Positions 1 through 8,608 are shown, counted from the stretch's first letter. The stretch is 64,000 bases of DNA from Actinomyces slackii (GCF_900637295.1 NZ_LR134363.1:558001-622000), one strand, 5' to 3'. Numbers and translations: made by a program. Notes: generated from the letters alone by a model not told the origin.

Positions 1-1648
1 TCAGGGTGCCGGGGCGCGAGTTCGGCCCCACGAGGGCCCAGGTGGCGCGCCGGGAGCGCTTGGCCGCCTCCAGCACCTCCTCCCAGCGGGTGCGGATCAT
101 CTCCGCCTCGGCCGCACCGGGCCCCTGCGCGGCCGCTGGGGGGCTGCTGGGCACCCCCGGCTGCGGGCGCTCCCCGTCCGCAGCCCCGGAGTCCTCGACG
201 GCGGGGGGCGCGGAGACGGCCTGCGGGGCGGCCTGCGGGGCCTGAGCGGCGGCGCGAGCCTGGGTGGGCTCGGGGCTCGGGGAGGCGGGCGCCGAGGCTC
301 CCGTCCCCTCCCAGTCCACGACGACAGGCGAGCCCGCCCCGGCCGCGGGTCCATCGGACCCGCTGGCCCCACCGGGCCCGGCCGGCGTCTCGCCTGGTCG
401 GGAGGCCGGCGCAGTGGTCCCAGCGACCGCCCTGCCCGATCCCGCCCCGGCGGAGGCGGCCGGCGCGACCTGGCCGCCCTGCTGCGCCGGCCCCGCAGAC
501 CCCGCCGACCCCACCGGTGCCGCAGGCGCCTGGGCCTCGCCCCGGGGCTGGGCGGGGATGACGAGCCGGGCCACGAGGAGCTCGAGCTGGAGGCGGGGCG
601 AGGTGGCTCCCACCATGGCGGTCAGGGCCTGCGCCGTCGTATCCGCGGCGCGCGACAGGACAGCGGCACCCATGGTGCGGGCCTGGAGGTCCATGCGGGT
701 CAGCTCGTCGTCGGGCAGGGATCCCAGGGCGGGACCGGCCTGGGACCCGGCCAGGGCGATGACCAGCAGGTCGCGCAGGCGCTGGAGGAGGTCCTCGACG
801 AAGCGGCGCGGATCATGCCCGGAGGTGACCACGCGGTCCACCACACGGAAGACCCCGGCGCCATCGCCGGCGGCGATGGCATCCACGCACTGGTCGAGCA
901 TGGTCGTGTCCGTGTAGCCCAGCAGGGCGACGGCGCGCTGGTAGTCAACGGCGCCGTCGACCGCCCCGCCGATGAGCTGGTCCATGACGGACAGGGTGTC
1001 GCGCACGCTGCCCCCGCCGGCGCGCACCACCAGGGGGAAGACGCCGGGCCCGGCGCTCACGCCCTCGGCGCCGCACAGGTGCCCCAGGTAGCCCTCCAGG
1101 GTGTCGGGCGGGACAAGGCGGAAGGGGTAGTGGTGGGTGCGTGAGCGGATGGTGCCGATGACCTTCTCCGGCTCAGTGGTGGCGAAGATGAACTTCACAT
1201 GCGCCGGCGGCTCCTCGACGAGCTTGAGCAGGGCGTTGAATCCCTGGGCGGTGACCATGTGGGCCTCGTCGAGGATGAAGATCTTGTAGCGATCCCGGGC
1301 AGGGGCGAAGGCGGCGCGCTCGCGCAGGTCGCGGGCGTCGTCGACCCCGTTGTGGCTGGCGGCGTCGATCTCGACGACGTCCAGGCTGCCCGGCCCGCCG
1401 GTGGCCAGATTCCTGCAGGAGGGGCACTGGCCGCAGGGGGTGTCGGTGGGGGCCTGGGCGCAGTTGAGGCAGCGGGCCAGGATGCGCGCGCTGGTGGTCT
1501 TGCCGCAGCCGCGCGGGCCGGAGAAGAGGTAGGCGTGGGTCACGCGCTCGGCGCGCAGCGCCGCCATGAGCGGGGCGGTCACGTGCTCCTGCCCGATGAC
1601 GTCCTGGAAGGTGTCGGGGCGGTAGCGGCGGTACAGGGCGGTGGTCAC
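1..1648 (-). CDS. dnaX: DNA polymerase III subunit gamma/tau (3' end outside window)
   Basis: Clamp-loader ATPase of the replicative polymerase. The N-terminus reads TTALYRRYRPDTFQDVIGQ, followed by a Walker A (GPRGCGKTTSA), a four-Cys zinc site (CLNCAQ...CGQCPSC), the DEAH Walker B (ILDEAHMV) and the sensor region EEPPAHVKFIFATTEPEKV. After about residue 370 the protein turns into an Ala/Pro/Gly-rich linker, as in actinobacterial DnaX, before a last conserved-looking stretch (RTRWEEVLEAAKRSR). The start is a GTG at 1648 with no Shine-Dalgarno; a TAGAGT hexamer lies 6 nt upstream, so the mRNA is probably leaderless. The frame is still open at base 1, so the C-terminus is missing. Family assignment is certain; the exact length is unknown. 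Confidence 0.95.
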   Translation of the reverse strand, partial: MTTALYRRYRPDTFQDVIGQEHVTAPLMAALRAERVTHAYLFSGPRGCGKTTSARILARCLNCAQAPTDTPCGQCPSCRNLATGGPGSLDVVEIDAASHNGVDDARDLRERAAFAPARDRYKIFILDEAHMVTAQGFNALLKLVEEPPAHVKFIFATTEPEKVIGTIRSRTHHYPFRLVPPDTLEGYLGHLCGAEGVSAGPGVFPLVVRAGGGSVRDTLSVMDQLIGGAVDGAVDYQRAVALLGYTDTTMLDQCVDAIAAGDGAGVFRVVDRVVTSGHDPRRFVEDLLQRLRDLLVIALAGSQAGPALGSLPDDELTRMDLQARTMGAAVLSRAADTTAQALTAMVGATSPRLQLELLVARLVIPAQPRGEAQAPAAPVGSAGSAGPAQQGGQVAPAASAGAGSGRAVAGTTAPASRPGETPAGPGGASGSDGPAAGAGSPVVVDWEGTGASAPASPSPEPTQARAAAQAPQAAPQAVSAPPAVEDSGAADGERPQPGVPSSPPAAAQGPGAAEAEMIRTRWEEVLEAAKRSRRATWALVGPNSRPGTL

Positions 1649-1654
1649 GGTCAG

Positions 1655-1660
1655 ACTCTA
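1655..1660 (-). promoter_or_regulatory. -10 box of dnaX, leaderless type
   Basis: TAGAGT on the minus strand with 6 nt between it and the GTG start of dnaX. Inferred from spacing only; no convincing -35 was seen. Confidence 0.5.
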
Positions 1661-1742
1661 TGCGGCCGGGTTGACACGGCGCGACGGCGGCACGGGACGG
1701 CGCTCGCCCCGCCGCTGCCGCCGCCCCGGCCGCTCCCGCCGC

Positions 1743-3308
1743 TCAGAGCTCGATCCCCAGCACGGGGACCCCCAGGCCCAGGACGGTGATCGTGATGAGG
1801 ATGAGCCCGATGATGTTGAGCCACATCCCGGCCTTGATCATGTCCTTCATGTCCACGTACCCCGAGCCGTAGGCGATCGCATTGGGCGGGGTGGCCACGG
1901 GGAGCATGAAGGCGCAGGTGGCCGCGAGCGCGACCGGCACCACCAGCAGGAGGGGGTCGATCCCCAGGCCGACGGCGATCCCGCCGATGATCGGCAGGAA
2001 GGCGGCCGCGGTGGCGGTGTTGGAGGTCAGCTCGGTCAGGAAGATGACCAGGCATGTCACCGCCGCCACGAGGAGGACGACCGGCAGGACGCCGAGCCCC
2101 TTGGCGGACTCCCCGATCCACACGCTCAGGCCCTGGGAGGAGAACTGGGCGGACAGCGCCAGGCCGCCGCCGAACAGCAGCAGGACATCCCAGGGCAGGT
2201 CCTTGGCGGACTCCCAGTCGAGCAGGCGCGTGCCTTTCTGCCCCGGGGCGGGCACGGCGAACAGCACAAGGGCCACGAGGACCGCGATGACGTTGTCGCT
2301 CAGCGGGGAGTCGGGCCACAGGGTGGGGATGAGCGCCCAGGACAGCGCGGCGGTCACGAACACCACCGCCACGCATGCCTCCCCGGAGGTCAGCGGCCCC
2401 ATGGCGCGCAGCTCGTCGCGGATGATCTCCTTGCCGCCGGGGATCTCATCGATCTCGGGCCGGAACAGGACGCTGGTCAGCAGCCACCAGGCGATGAGGA
2501 GGAAGACGACGGCCAGCGGCACGCCCATGACCATCCACTGGCCGAATCCGATGCCGATGCCGTAGGTCTCCCGGAGGTGGGCGATGAGGAGGGTGTTGGG
2601 CGGGGTTCCGATGATCGTCCCCAGGGACCCGATGGAGGCGGCATAGGCGATGCCGAGCATGAGCCCGGTGGCGAAGCGGGTCCGGCCGGATCTCCCCTGG
2701 CCGGAGGCCTGCTCCATCTGGCCGGTCAGGATGAGGATCGAGGTGCCGATGGGCAGCATCATGACGGCGGTCGCCGTGTTGGACACCCACATCGACAGGA
2801 AGCCGGTGGCGAGCATGAAGCCCAGGACAAGGCTCTTGGGCCTGACGCCCAGGGCCGTGACGGTGAGCAGGGCGATGCGGCGGTGGAGGTTCCAGCGCTG
2901 CATGGCCAGGGCGAGCATGAAGCCGCCCATGAAGAGGAAGATGGTGCCTGAGGCGTAGGGCTTGGCGGTGTCCTCGAGGCTGGAGACGTTGGCGATGGGG
3001 AAGATGACCAACGGCACGAGGGCGGTGGCGGCCAGCGGGATGGCCTCGCTCATCCACCAGGCGCCCATGAGGATGGCCACGGCCGCGGTCAGGCGCAGCC
3101 CATGCTCGGTGACGGTGCCGGCCGCCTCTGGATCGGCGGCCAGGACCGTGCTCAGTGCGTCATCCGGCATGGCCACATACGCGGCGATGGCCAGGACGAC
3201 GCCGAGGCCGCCTCCGATGGCCTGCCTGCGGCGCGTGCCTGGCGAGGGGGGTGTGGCCTGCTGGCCTGCTGCTTGGCTGGTGGACGGGTGGGTCACGGGT
3301 GTACTCAT
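1743..3308 (-). CDS. DASS/SLC13-family anion (di/tricarboxylate) transporter
   Basis: A 521-residue polytopic membrane protein of the divalent anion:sodium symporter family. Visible family features are the two SNT-type motifs (SMWVSNTATAVMMLPIG and LTELTSNTATAAAFLPI), the cytoplasmic-half repeat and a conserved C-terminal PVATPPNAIAYGSG. The N-terminal 35 residues are polar. I place the start at ATG 3308 (MSTPVTHPS), preceded by GAGGACC; a longer frame upstream runs through the tRNA region and is not coding. Likely uptake of C4-dicarboxylates or citrate; the substrate cannot be read from sequence. Stands alone, in the same direction as dnaX with a 94-nt gap. Confidence 0.88.
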   Translation of the reverse strand: MSTPVTHPSTSQAAGQQATPPSPGTRRRQAIGGGLGVVLAIAAYVAMPDDALSTVLAADPEAAGTVTEHGLRLTAAVAILMGAWWMSEAIPLAATALVPLVIFPIANVSSLEDTAKPYASGTIFLFMGGFMLALAMQRWNLHRRIALLTVTALGVRPKSLVLGFMLATGFLSMWVSNTATAVMMLPIGTSILILTGQMEQASGQGRSGRTRFATGLMLGIAYAASIGSLGTIIGTPPNTLLIAHLRETYGIGIGFGQWMVMGVPLAVVFLLIAWWLLTSVLFRPEIDEIPGGKEIIRDELRAMGPLTSGEACVAVVFVTAALSWALIPTLWPDSPLSDNVIAVLVALVLFAVPAPGQKGTRLLDWESAKDLPWDVLLLFGGGLALSAQFSSQGLSVWIGESAKGLGVLPVVLLVAAVTCLVIFLTELTSNTATAAAFLPIIGGIAVGLGIDPLLLVVPVALAATCAFMLPVATPPNAIAYGSGYVDMKDMIKAGMWLNIIGLILITITVLGLGVPVLGIEL

Positions 3309-3563
3309 GATGGTCCTCACGACGTCATCGGCATGATCAATGAGCAGACCCACGACGCGGCGAAGAGGCGGCGTCGTGGGATCTAAGCACGGTACGCGCT
3401 CGCGGCCTCCCTGTCTTCTTGAGAGGCATGGCGCGGGGGAGGGCTTAGGTCGGACGTGTCGGTGTTCCACCCCGTATCGGCCCTCGGGCGGCTCCTGCAT
3501 GGCCGGGTCTGACGGCGTCGTGACCAGGAGCCCCAGAGCCTCGGTGGTTGCGAGGCTCGGCGG

Positions 3564-3648
3564 CGGAGGATGGGGGATTCGAACCCCCGAGGGCTTGCAC
3601 CCAACACGCTTTCCAAGCGTGCGCCATAGGCCACTAGGCGAATCCTCC
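3564..3648 (-). tRNA. tRNA-Ser (anticodon GGA)
   Basis: The minus strand folds as a class II tRNA. Acceptor stem is GGAGGAT/ATCCTCC, the anticodon stem CACGC/GCGTG carries loop TTGGAAA (anticodon GGA, Ser UCC), a long variable arm follows, and the T-arm is GGGGG-TTCGAAT-CCCCC. CCA is not encoded. A TATATT hexamer about 40 nt upstream (3687-3692) may be its -10. Confidence 0.93.
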
Positions 3649-3739
3649 AGGCGCTCCACGCGGCGCGGCCGCGTGCAACAGGTAAGGAATATATCGGAGA
3701 CACCGGGGCGGGGGCCAGCCGCGGGCGGTGGCATCGCTC

Positions 3740-3916
3740 ACGCGGCCGGGGCAGGCCGGGGCAGGCCGGGGCGGGCCGCGGCGGGCAGGGCGGGCTGGGG
3801 CGGGCAGGGCGGGCTGGGGCGGGCCCGGGCAGGCAGGGGCGGGCCCGGGCAGGCAGGGCGGGCTGGGGCGGGCCGGGGGGCGGGCCGCGGCGGGCCGGGG
3901 GGCGGGCCGCGGCGGA
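3740..3916. repeat. GC-rich imperfect tandem tract
   Basis: About 175 bp made almost only of variations of ggggcaggc and ggggcgggc units on the plus strand, nearly free of A and T. It lies between the tRNA-Ser gene and the SRP RNA and contains no gene. Frames open across it because of the lack of A/T, not because they code. Confidence 0.8.
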
Positions 3917-3922
3917 CGTGGG

Positions 3923-4005
3923 TTTGCGTATACGACGTGACTTCGCGTCAATCACCCCTGTGCTACCCCCAGTTCGATGACGCGAACCCTGGTCCGGTAC
4001 GCAAA
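3923..4005 (+). repeat. Intergenic dyad repeat, copy A (9-27-9)
   Basis: TTCGCGTCA (3942-3950) and its exact complement TGACGCGAA (3978-3986) enclose a 27-nt loop with the core CCCCTGTGC. Outer arms TTTGCGTA (3923-3930) and TACGCAAA (3998-4005) extend the symmetry. The same 9-27-9 design recurs at 7948-7992 and 59673-59717. Confidence 0.75.
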
Positions 4006-4112
4006 GGCACGTCCGACGCCGCCGCGAGTGCACCGCCGCGGGCGCACCGCCGCGAGCACTCCGCCCTGAGCGCTCCGTCGGGCACCTGGTCGAGGTGGGC
4101 GCCTGAGTCGGG

Positions 4113-4118
4113 TACACT
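4113..4118 (+). promoter_or_regulatory. Likely -10 box of the SRP RNA
   Basis: TACACT about 9 nt in front of the first paired bases of the SRP RNA. Confidence 0.45.
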
Positions 4119-4127
4119 CTCACGCGG

Positions 4128-4210
4128 CCCCTCGTGCGGCGTCATCCAGTGAATCCCCCAGGACCGGAAGGTAGCAAGGGTAAGCAGGCTCTGGCGGGTG
4201 CGCGAGGGGT
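4128..4210 (+). ncRNA. ffs: Signal recognition particle RNA, small bacterial type
   Basis: The terminal helix pairs CCCCTCG...CG with CGCGAGGGG (4201-4209). The apex has the conserved Ffh-binding domain IV: ACC-GGAA-GGT with the GGAA tetraloop and the asymmetric AGCA loop. The flanks (AATCCCCCAGG and GGGTAAGCAGGCTCTGGCGGG) match the actinobacterial 4.5S-like RNA. Ends are set from pairing and may be off by several bases. Confidence 0.88.
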
Positions 4211-4309
4211 CCTCAGTGCCGGAGCTGCCGGGACTGCCGGCGCTGCCGGTCTCGACGTCGCAGGCGGCCGCCGCAGCCCAGTGGTTGTGGAGAATGACAA
4301 CAGTGGGGC

Positions 4310-4315
4310 TAGCAT
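4310..4315 (+). promoter_or_regulatory. -10 box, leaderless start of lipoprotein gene
   Basis: TAGCAT ends 6 nt before ATG 4322; TTGTGG at 4285-4290 is a possible -35 with 19-nt spacing. No Shine-Dalgarno precedes the ATG. Confidence 0.6.
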
Positions 4316-4321
4316 CCGTCC

Positions 4322-4795
4322 ATGCGAACCCTCAAGCATGTCCTTACCCTTCCCATGATCGCAGCCCTGGCCCTGTCGGTGTCGGGGTGCTCAGTTGTTC
4401 AGTCGCTGATCGGCGGGACGCACTCGGTGGATCTCGCCGTGGGCGACTGCATCAAGAGCCTTGACGGCGATGTCACCGGCTCAGACAACCAGGTCGGCCA
4501 GGTCCAGGTGGTCGACTGCTCCGAGCCCCATCTCTACGAGGTCTACGCCGAGGTCGAGCTGAGCGGCGACTCGCTGCCCTCGGCGACCGAGGTCGAGACG
4601 GAGGCCGAGGACGCCTGCTTCGGCTCTGGGTTCGAGGAGTATGTGGGTGCTCCCGTCACCGAGACGGAGTACGTCGCCACTTACCTCTCCCCCAGCCAGG
4701 ACACCTGGGATGCGGGCGACCGCAAGGTGACCTGCGTGCTGTCGACTCTGGATGAGTCCGAGTTGACGGCCTCGGCCAAGGACAGCGCGAAGTGA
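4322..4795 (+). CDS. Septum-formation-family (PF13845-like) lipoprotein
   Basis: A 157-residue protein with a short lipoprotein signal peptide; the lipobox is LSVSGC with the Cys at residue 23. The mature part contains VGDCIKSL, VDCSEPHLYEVYAEV and DRKVTCVL, the paired-Cys pattern of small actinobacterial Septum_form proteins, often found next to DUF4190 or kinase genes. The role is unknown; it should be anchored outside the membrane. It follows the SRP RNA and is closed by a perfect hairpin terminator 24 nt after the stop. Confidence 0.75.
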   Translation: MRTLKHVLTLPMIAALALSVSGCSVVQSLIGGTHSVDLAVGDCIKSLDGDVTGSDNQVGQVQVVDCSEPHLYEVYAEVELSGDSLPSATEVETEAEDACFGSGFEEYVGAPVTETEYVATYLSPSQDTWDAGDRKVTCVLSTLDESELTASAKDSAK

Positions 4796-4819
4796 CCTCC
4801 TGACCCCATCGGCGAGTTC

Positions 4820-4845
4820 GGCGCGGCACCTTCGGGTGCCGCGCC
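4820..4845 (+). terminator. Intrinsic terminator-like hairpin
   Basis: GGCGCGGCACC, TTCG tetraloop, GGTGCCGCGCC: an 11-bp perfect stem followed by GTTGT. It lies between convergent genes and can serve both. Confidence 0.8.
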
Positions 4846-4861
4846 GTTGTCGTGGGGGCGG

Positions 4862-5326
4862 TCAGGACGACGTCGTCTCGCGCAGCCAGTCCGGGGTGAA
4901 GGCGGGCCGGCGGGGGTGGCGGCGCAGCTCCTCGATGATGTCGGCGCGGGTGTGGGGCGGGGTCAGGTGCGGTTGACGGTCGTAGTCGAAGTCGGTGATG
5001 AGCTCGCCCTGTCTGGTGCTCATGGACAGGTAGGCGACGGTCCAGGCGCCCCGTGAGGGGGTGGCCATGACGTCGCGCAGTGCGAGCGCCTCGGCGATGA
5101 GTCGGGCGCTGACGCCGTCCTCGACCCAGGTGAGTCGACGTCGCAGGCCGGTTCTGCGCAGTGCTCGGCTGGCGGTGGTGTGGCGGGCCCCGAGGGCGTC
5201 GATCTCGATGACGAGCTCATCATCACCTGTGGTGCGGAGCCACTGCGCGCAGTGCTGGGAGAAGGCGTCGAGGGCGGCGCAGGCCTCGACGCTCTGCTCG
5301 TGGCAGCTCTGCTCGCTGGTCATCAT
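4862..5326 (-). CDS. YezG-like (DUF600-type) immunity family protein, paralogue 1
   Basis: A 154-residue soluble protein. The C-terminal half holds the signature shared by three genes here: AWTVAYLSMS, then ITDFDYDRQPHL, then EELRRHPR...FTPDWL. This resembles the W..L / DFDYD / P.W pattern of YezG-type immunity proteins of polymorphic toxin systems. I chose ATG 5326 because AAGGAC lies in front of it and the length then matches paralogue 2; an in-frame ATG at 5401 has no good ribosome site. Similarity to the family is by eye and the cognate toxin is not in the window. Confidence 0.6.
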   Translation of the reverse strand: MMTSEQSCHEQSVEACAALDAFSQHCAQWLRTTGDDELVIEIDALGARHTTASRALRRTGLRRRLTWVEDGVSARLIAEALALRDVMATPSRGAWTVAYLSMSTRQGELITDFDYDRQPHLTPPHTRADIIEELRRHPRRPAFTPDWLRETTSS

Positions 5327-5585
5327 GGTTGCCGTCCTTTCCGTGGGGGCGGGTGAGGGCATGGGCAGATCGGGCGCCTCCGCTAGGGAGCGGAGCATCA
5401 TCGCTCACGTTACCGGACTGTTACGTGGAGCGCGATGCCGTCTCATCGCCGCCCATGGGATGCCGGCGGTGGCGCAGGGCGGCGTCCGGCAGTCTCTTCT
5501 CGGAGAGGCTGCGCCGATGGCGGGGAGTTCTCCCCTGGGGAGAGTCCCTGGAGGTGACGTTGGGGCGGTCTCTGCGGGCTGCGCC

Positions 5586-6467
5586 TCAGCGCTGCCCACC
5601 GGCCGCGGCGACATCTTGGCCGCTGAGGCGCAGGTAGAGGTAGGCGTTCATGAGCACGCCCATAGGGGCCAGAATGATCCATCCGACGGCGGTGAGGAGA
5701 CCTGCGTAAACCATGGCGATGAAGGTCAGGAAGAAGACAATGTTATTGCCTCCCTTGGCCATAAGCGAGCACGATCGTTTGATGGCCGCGAAGGCGTGGC
5801 ATTGCTGGTCGACGGCGATGAGACCGGTGAGGAGGAAGAAGTACTGAGCGATAAGCCCGAAGATGAGGAAGACGGAGCCGACGTAGGTGATGACTCCGGT
5901 CACGACCATGGCGATCATGCCGTGCAGAGCATTGGGGGCGACGAAGAGATCCCTGAGGCGAGCATCCTGGCCCCTGGCGATTTTAAGGAAGAAGTGAAAG
6001 GCCCCTAGAAGCAGGTAGAAAAAGCATAGAATGCCGCAGATCGCCATGGCGACATGCGGCCACACAACATCCTGGCTGGGGCTGTTCATCGAGTAGAGGA
6101 TGGAGTCGAGTGTTGCGGAGGGGATCGCGAAGACGAGCACAGGGAGGAAAGCAATGAAGGGGAACGCCGCGAGCATGAGAGGACGCGCCTTGACATGCGC
6201 CCAGGACCACTTCCAGGCATCTCCAACGCGGGGCTGGTTGAGGGCCTGCGGGTGGTAGCCGCCGTAGGCGGGAGGGTAGGCCGGGGCGGCGCCCGGCGCA
6301 GGGGGCATGGCGCCGTAGGGCGAGCCGTAGTAGGGCGAGTAGGGCGTGGTTCCGATGCTCTCTGAGGTGGTGTGCTGCGCAGAGAGGGCATCTCCACTGG
6401 GAGTACCTTCAATGGGGGCGTTGGACTCGGGCTGCATGCCGTACTGGCCGGGGGTGTGCTGGGTCAT
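5586..6467 (-). CDS. Membrane protein with Pro/Tyr-rich N-terminus
   Basis: 293 residues. Residues 1-80 are low-complexity and rich in P, Y, G and A (PYSPYYGSPYGAMPPAP). After VGDAWKWSWAHVKARPL come about five hydrophobic segments, including FPFIAFLPVLVFAI, MAICGILCFFYLLLGAF, IAMVVTGVITYVGSVFLIFGL and two near the C-terminus. The layout resembles actinobacterial proteins of the DUF975/YciC-like kind, but no diagnostic motif was recognised. It sits between two YezG-like genes on the same strand; codon composition is a little less GC-rich than its neighbours. Confidence 0.65.
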   Translation of the reverse strand: MTQHTPGQYGMQPESNAPIEGTPSGDALSAQHTTSESIGTTPYSPYYGSPYGAMPPAPGAAPAYPPAYGGYHPQALNQPRVGDAWKWSWAHVKARPLMLAAFPFIAFLPVLVFAIPSATLDSILYSMNSPSQDVVWPHVAMAICGILCFFYLLLGAFHFFLKIARGQDARLRDLFVAPNALHGMIAMVVTGVITYVGSVFLIFGLIAQYFFLLTGLIAVDQQCHAFAAIKRSCSLMAKGGNNIVFFLTFIAMVYAGLLTAVGWIILAPMGVLMNAYLYLRLSGQDVAAAGGQR

Positions 6468-6572
6468 GTGATCCGTCGTTCCTAAGGGCGCGTGATTGGC
6501 GTGCTGTGCGCTGCGCGCACCAGAGCGACCCCCGGCTCCAGCCGGTGGCGTGAGGCGGGGGGTTGCGCAGGG

Positions 6573-6995
6573 TCAGCGGGCGGTCATCCAGTCGGGTGTG
6601 GCGCGGGGGTCTCGGGGGAAGAGGCTCAGCTCGTCGGCGCAGTCCTGCGGGCCCACGGGCGGGTCGAGGTTGGGCTGGCGGTCGTAGTCGAAGTCGGTGA
6701 TGAGCCGGTAGTCCTCGCTGCTCATTGTCAGGGAGGCGTAGGTCCAGGTGCCGCCGCCGGGCCGAGCCATGGGCGCGCGCAGGCGCACGGAGTCCTGGAT
6801 GAGGTCCCCGGGAACGGTGTTGAGCTCCCAGTCCTGGCCGGGTCGCTTGGCCTGGGTGCGCGCGGCGGCGCGCTTGCCGACGCTTTCGACCTCGATGATG
6901 ACCTGTGCAAGGCTCGCGGTGCGCATGAACTCGGCGAGGCGGGTCTGGAGGTTGTCCACCGCCATCATCTGCGCCTCGAATGACCAGTCACTCAT
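6573..6995 (-). CDS. YezG-like (DUF600-type) immunity family protein, paralogue 2
   Basis: 140 residues starting at ATG 6995 (MSDWSFEAQ) behind GAGAGGA. It repeats the pattern of paralogue 1: GTWTYASLTMS, LITDFDYDRQPNLDPP, then ADELSLFPRDPRATPDWM at the C-terminus. The N-terminal half (VIIEVESVGKRAAARTQAK) corresponds to VIEIDALGARHTTASRAL of paralogue 1. A longer frame starts at 7028 but lacks the ribosome site. Probably a soluble immunity-type protein; function inferred from similarity by eye. Confidence 0.6.
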   Translation of the reverse strand: MSDWSFEAQMMAVDNLQTRLAEFMRTASLAQVIIEVESVGKRAAARTQAKRPGQDWELNTVPGDLIQDSVRLRAPMARPGGGTWTYASLTMSSEDYRLITDFDYDRQPNLDPPVGPQDCADELSLFPRDPRATPDWMTAR

Positions 6996-7129
6996 GCTTG
7001 ATCCTCTCCTCTCAAGCCTGTCTATCAAGCCGAATTGATCCTATCGGCCTGCAGGGCAGGGGGCCACGGCGGGAGACGTGACCCTTTTCTCAAGGCCGCA
7101 TCCCGCGGGATCCGCCACCCACTCTCCGG

Positions 7130-7681
7130 TTATTCCTCGACGCTGGATCCCGCGGTGTCCGCGTGATCATTCTGCGCCTCGGTCTCCTGAGCCTTCTGCT
7201 CCTTGCGCTCACGATACCGCTCGCGCCGACGAGCGTTCCTCGCCTCACGCTTCTCAAAGGCAGCCACCCCTGCCGCCATCCATTCCGGAATGTTTTCCGG
7301 ATCCCGGGGATAGCGATCCAGTTCTACTGCACAATCCGCGTCGCTGTAGTCAAAAAGCAGGACCGGCTCCCTCATCCAATCATATTCGCCGTGCAGAATT
7401 CCCTCATCAGCAGCCATCCACAGATGCGCCCACGTCCACGCACCCCACCCGGGCAACGCCTGAGCACGCCGAAGATGTGCGACCGCGAATCCGGGCTCGC
7501 GAGGCAACCGCATGCTACGCGACTCGGAATCGAAGCGGAACCAAGTAGTAACATTCTGAGCCAAACTAAGCCCATAAATGGTGATCTCAAGGCTATCAGC
7601 ACCCTCGCCCCTCAACCAGTCCGACAAGAGTCGCTCGGCTCTCCCCCAAGCCTCCTCGGCAGATAAATTTCGTGGACTCAC
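7130..7681 (-). CDS. YezG-like immunity family protein, paralogue 3 with basic tail
   Basis: About 183 residues from GTG 7681 (VSPRNLSAEEAWG), the start that matches the paralogues; an in-frame ATG at 7747 would add 22 residues. The family pattern is GAWTWAHLWMAADEGILHGEYDWMREPV, then CAVELDRYPRDPENIPEWM. After the P.WM end it carries an unusual charged tail of about 45 residues (FEKREARNARRRERYRERK..., then acidic). It is the most divergent of the three and has lower GC and mixed codon use, which fits horizontal arrival. Confidence 0.55.
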   Translation of the reverse strand: MSPRNLSAEEAWGRAERLLSDWLRGEGADSLEITIYGLSLAQNVTTWFRFDSESRSMRLPREPGFAVAHLRRAQALPGWGAWTWAHLWMAADEGILHGEYDWMREPVLLFDYSDADCAVELDRYPRDPENIPEWMAAGVAAFEKREARNARRRERYRERKEQKAQETEAQNDHADTAGSSVEE

Positions 7682-8180
7682 GGCGCATCGGTCTTTCAGT
7701 TCAGAAGTCGGTGAATGGTGCATCTCTGAGCACGCCATCCGAGTCAATCCAAGAAGCCTTAAAACTCATAGGAACGCGGTCGGAATTTAATGTCACGCCA
7801 TCCGGCGACTTCAACCCACTCAAAGACGTCCCACCAGGCACCCCTGTCGGACAAGGGCTGCCGGGGCTCCGGCCTTGGGCTGGGATGCCCCCGGCGCGTC
7901 GCCCAGGGACGGGAGGCGGAGACGAGGGTTCGCGTCGACGACGAGGGTTCGCGTCATCCCACTGAGCTCCGCACAGGGGCGATTGACGCAAAGTCACGTC
8001 GTCAACGCGAAGTCACGTCCGCAATGGTACTAGGCGCTGGGCTCCAGCTCGACGCCCCGGCCGAGAGGACTGCGAGACAGCGAGACCTGCCCCGGGGGCC
8101 CACGGCCGCGCCGACACGGCCAGGGCGGTTCTGGGGACTGCACCACCGCGTGCGTGCGAGCCGGATGCCCGGACTCGCCC
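7682..8180. other. Intergenic region, about 500 bp
   Basis: No gene recognised. It has the possible 5' extension of the preceding gene, an AT-richer patch (7740-7800), a short duplicated motif gacgagggttcgcgtc (7921 and 7939) and the second copy of the 9-27-9 dyad. The plus-strand gene that follows brings its own -10 box. Confidence 0.6.
7948..7992 (-). repeat. Intergenic dyad repeat, copy B (9-27-9)
   Basis: Arms TTCGCGTCA (7948-7956) and TGACGCAAA (7984-7992) differ by one base from perfect symmetry and enclose exactly 27 nt. Read on the minus strand the loop has CGCCCCTGTGCG...CTCAGTG, matching copies A and C. Confidence 0.75.
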
Positions 8181-8186
8181 TAAGAT
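8181..8186 (+). promoter_or_regulatory. -10 box, leaderless
   Basis: TAAGAT followed by 6 nt (GGTCGA) and the GTG start at 8193. Confidence 0.6.
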
Positions 8187-8192
8187 GGTCGA

Positions 8193-8537
8193 GTGATCTT
8201 CAAGGCAGTGCGCGAGACGGCTCCGTACCCGGAGCATGGGGTGACCACTCAGCGCGAGTGGGCGGTGATCGCGCCCCGCCAGGTCCGCCTGGCCGACCTG
8301 ACCACCACCCGCGCCACCCTCGACCTGCGCAGCCTGCTCGACGACGACTCCACCTTCTACGGCGATCTGTTCGCGCATGTGGTGTCCTACCGCGGCCAGC
8401 TCTACCTGGAGACCGGCCTGCACCGAGCCCTTCGCGCCGCCCTCCAGGGCCGTACCGCCATCCACGCCCGCATCCTGGAGATCAACGACGACGGCGTGCC
8501 CCACCTCGCCCCGGCTCCTCCCCTGCCCGAGTCCTGA
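8193..8537 (+). CDS. Small conserved actinobacterial protein, ParB-like fold suggested
   Basis: 114 residues from a leaderless GTG. The middle reads VRLADLTTTRATLDLRSLLDDDSTFYGDLFAHVVSYRG, followed by YLETGLHRALRAALQGRTAIHARILEI. I recall such proteins as a widespread actinobacterial family sometimes labelled VapB-type antitoxin; the GxHRxxA pattern resembles ParB/Srx nuclease-like domains. No toxin partner is adjacent: the next gene encodes a LytR_C protein 83 nt downstream. Function unknown. Confidence 0.7.
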   Translation: MIFKAVRETAPYPEHGVTTQREWAVIAPRQVRLADLTTTRATLDLRSLLDDDSTFYGDLFAHVVSYRGQLYLETGLHRALRAALQGRTAIHARILEINDDGVPHLAPAPPLPES

Positions 8538-8608
8538 CCCATGCGTGGACCGGGCCACAGCGCTCGCCTGGTCATCCGGGGAGGAACCCGCCTGACGGCG
8601 TCGTCCAC

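Noticed and set aside
1641-2951. 436-codon plus-strand frame opposite the SLC13 transporter
   Set aside because: Antisense of a recognised transporter; Gly/His/Asp-rich low complexity.
8193-8537. Antitoxin of a VapBC module
   Set aside because: No toxin gene adjoins; only a vague memory of database labels supports it, so it is listed as a conserved protein of unknown function.
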